Of a stretch of DNA of 24,454 nt, positions 23,794-24,454 are shown piece by piece (position 1 is the first letter of the stretch; each line of letters begins with the position of its first letter). The position numbers were made by a program, and so were the translations under genes. This DNA is from Phycisphaerae bacterium (GTDB lineage Bacteria; Planctomycetota; Phycisphaerae; UBA1845). The stretch spans positions 1 through 24,454 of the forward strand of contig JAJDDU010000048.1 of the NCBI GenBank assembly GCA_029260155.1, in the 5' to 3' direction. The notes below the pieces were generated by a model. The model saw nothing but the letters and a program-made list of their open reading frames with translations. It made no database searches and was not told the origin of the DNA.

Positions 23794-23807
23794 CGGATTG
23801 CAATCCG
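23794..23807. promoter_or_regulatory. 14-bp perfect palindrome in the oleA upstream region
   Basis: CGGATTGCAATCCG is fully symmetric. It lies about 98 nt upstream of oleA and 170 nt upstream of the opposite gene, inside the 281-nt divergent spacer 23697-23977. A TTGACG on the minus strand (23764-23759) could be a -35 box for oleA, but no good -10 follows. An operator is plausible; its regulator is unknown. Confidence 0.35.
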
Positions 23808-23977
23808 CAGGTCCGAGCGACGGTCAGTATCGACGAAACCCCCTGCGCATGCCATAATGGCCGCTGGCGCATCGATGGACGCCGCAGCGCATGGTCACCG
23901 AGATCGATCGGTCGCATGCGTCCGTTGTGGGTCTTTCGGGGCTTGTGTGTCTGAACGGTTCACAGTGGGATCTTTGA

Positions 23978-24454
23978 ATGCTCCGCTTTCACGCGTTTAA
24001 CAACGGTCAACCGGTGAGCGGGCTGGATCTCGCCAGTGCTCATCTGCTGGGGAGCGACAGCGTGCCCCTGCGCGCCGACATCGCGTGGAAGGGCGAATCT
24101 ATCGTCTGCGACAAACGCGCTGCGGGTCCGGCTGGGCTGGCCATCCTGTGGCCCGTGGAAGGCATGGGGACGCTCCTGCTCGAAACACCAAGACTCCTCG
24201 AACGCGAGCAGCCCTACGTCGTATCGCTGGAACTGGCACGTGGCCACCTCATGCGAATCAACCACAAACGCGAGGAATGGGGCCTTCATGACGCCCCGGA
24301 CATCGCCGACTTGAATGTCGACGTCACCGCTGCGACTGAGTTTCTCATCGCAGGACTCAACGCCGAATCTCCCGCCGACGCATCCGAACTCGGTGACAAA
24401 GCGCTCGCGCTGGCCGTGCGCGTCAGCGAGGATCTTACCCGTTGCCACGCGGCC
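23978..24454 (+). CDS. N-terminal part of an unidentified protein, possibly a planctomycete GH10-like (xylanase-annotated) protein
   Basis: The frame is open from ATG 23978 to the window edge (159 codons seen), so the C-terminus is missing. GGGA lies eight bases upstream of the start. The visible part begins MLRFHAFNNGQPV and includes LEREQPYVVSLELARGHLMR and REEWGLHD, then a helical Ala-rich region. There is no signal peptide. From memory, this N-terminal layout occurs in planctomycete proteins annotated as endo-1,4-beta-xylanases, where it precedes a GH10 barrel. No barrel is visible in the window, so the function is tentative. Smaller frames inside it in other phases are shadows. Confidence 0.72.
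   Translation, partial: MLRFHAFNNGQPVSGLDLASAHLLGSDSVPLRADIAWKGESIVCDKRAAGPAGLAILWPVEGMGTLLLETPRLLEREQPYVVSLELARGHLMRINHKREEWGLHDAPDIADLNVDVTAATEFLIAGLNAESPADASELGDKALALAVRVSEDLTRCHAA

Noticed and set aside
24036..24314. Small plus-strand frame near the right edge
   Set aside because: It lies in another phase inside the longer frame that begins at 23978 with a ribosome site and runs off the window.
1..24454. CRISPR array, insertion sequence or prophage
   Set aside because: There are no regularly spaced direct repeats, no transposase or integrase reading frame and no terminal repeats around any gene block.

Overview
The window looks like chromosomal DNA from a Planctomycetota bacterium, probably of the Phycisphaerae type. 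The evidence is GC-rich sequence, large secreted proteins that combine Ig-like domains with dockerin/EF-hand-like D-x-D-x-D repeats, an ECF sigma factor of the Sigma70_ECF type paired with a TPR-bearing Ser/Thr kinase, and GC-rich palindromes. There are 16 well supported protein genes, one of them cut by the right edge, plus one doubtful 12-codon leader ORF. I found no rRNA, tRNA, CRISPR array, transposase or phage gene.

Layout. 1-350: a palindrome and a small conserved-looking protein. 351-5717 (minus): two large exported proteins, a trypsin-fold protease with three Ig-like domains and a terminal dockerin-like module, and a propeller-like protein with calcium-type repeats, a dockerin-like module and three Ig-like domains. 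5718-6198: a gene-free, structure-rich divergent control region with a 66-nt hairpin, a small GC stem followed by T5, and short palindromes. 6199-9443 (plus): an ECF sigma factor and a transmembrane Ser/Thr kinase, 17 nt apart. 9415-12667 (minus): a likely operon of a cysteine-synthase-family PLP enzyme, an iodotyrosine-deiodinase-like flavoprotein and a WaaP/InaA-like lipopolysaccharide kinase with a degenerate second half. 12816-16499 (minus): an exported S9D-type glutamyl endopeptidase and an acyl-CoA-dehydrogenase-like protein. 16537-17574 (minus): the rplM-rpsI ribosomal pair behind a good sigma-70-like promoter. 17649-18278: no convincing gene. 18279-18950 (plus): a membrane protein of unknown function. 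19075-23696 (minus): a complete oleA-oleB-oleC-oleD operon. 23978-24454 (plus): the start of a truncated gene.

How the genes work together. The ole genes form a complete pathway. OleA condenses two acyl-CoAs head to head, OleD reduces the beta-keto acid, OleC closes it to a beta-lactone, and OleB decarboxylates that to a long-chain olefin. All four keep their catalytic residues. B/C and C/D overlap as ATGA, so translation is probably coupled. The sigma factor and kinase probably form a phosphorylation-linked signalling pair. The rest is a mix of housekeeping genes (rplM, rpsI, a cysK-like gene) and envelope or exported proteins. The observations most worth follow-up are the ole operon, the deiodinase-like gene with exactly conserved substrate-residue spacing, the structured leader of the sigma gene, and the swapped domain order of the two exported proteins.
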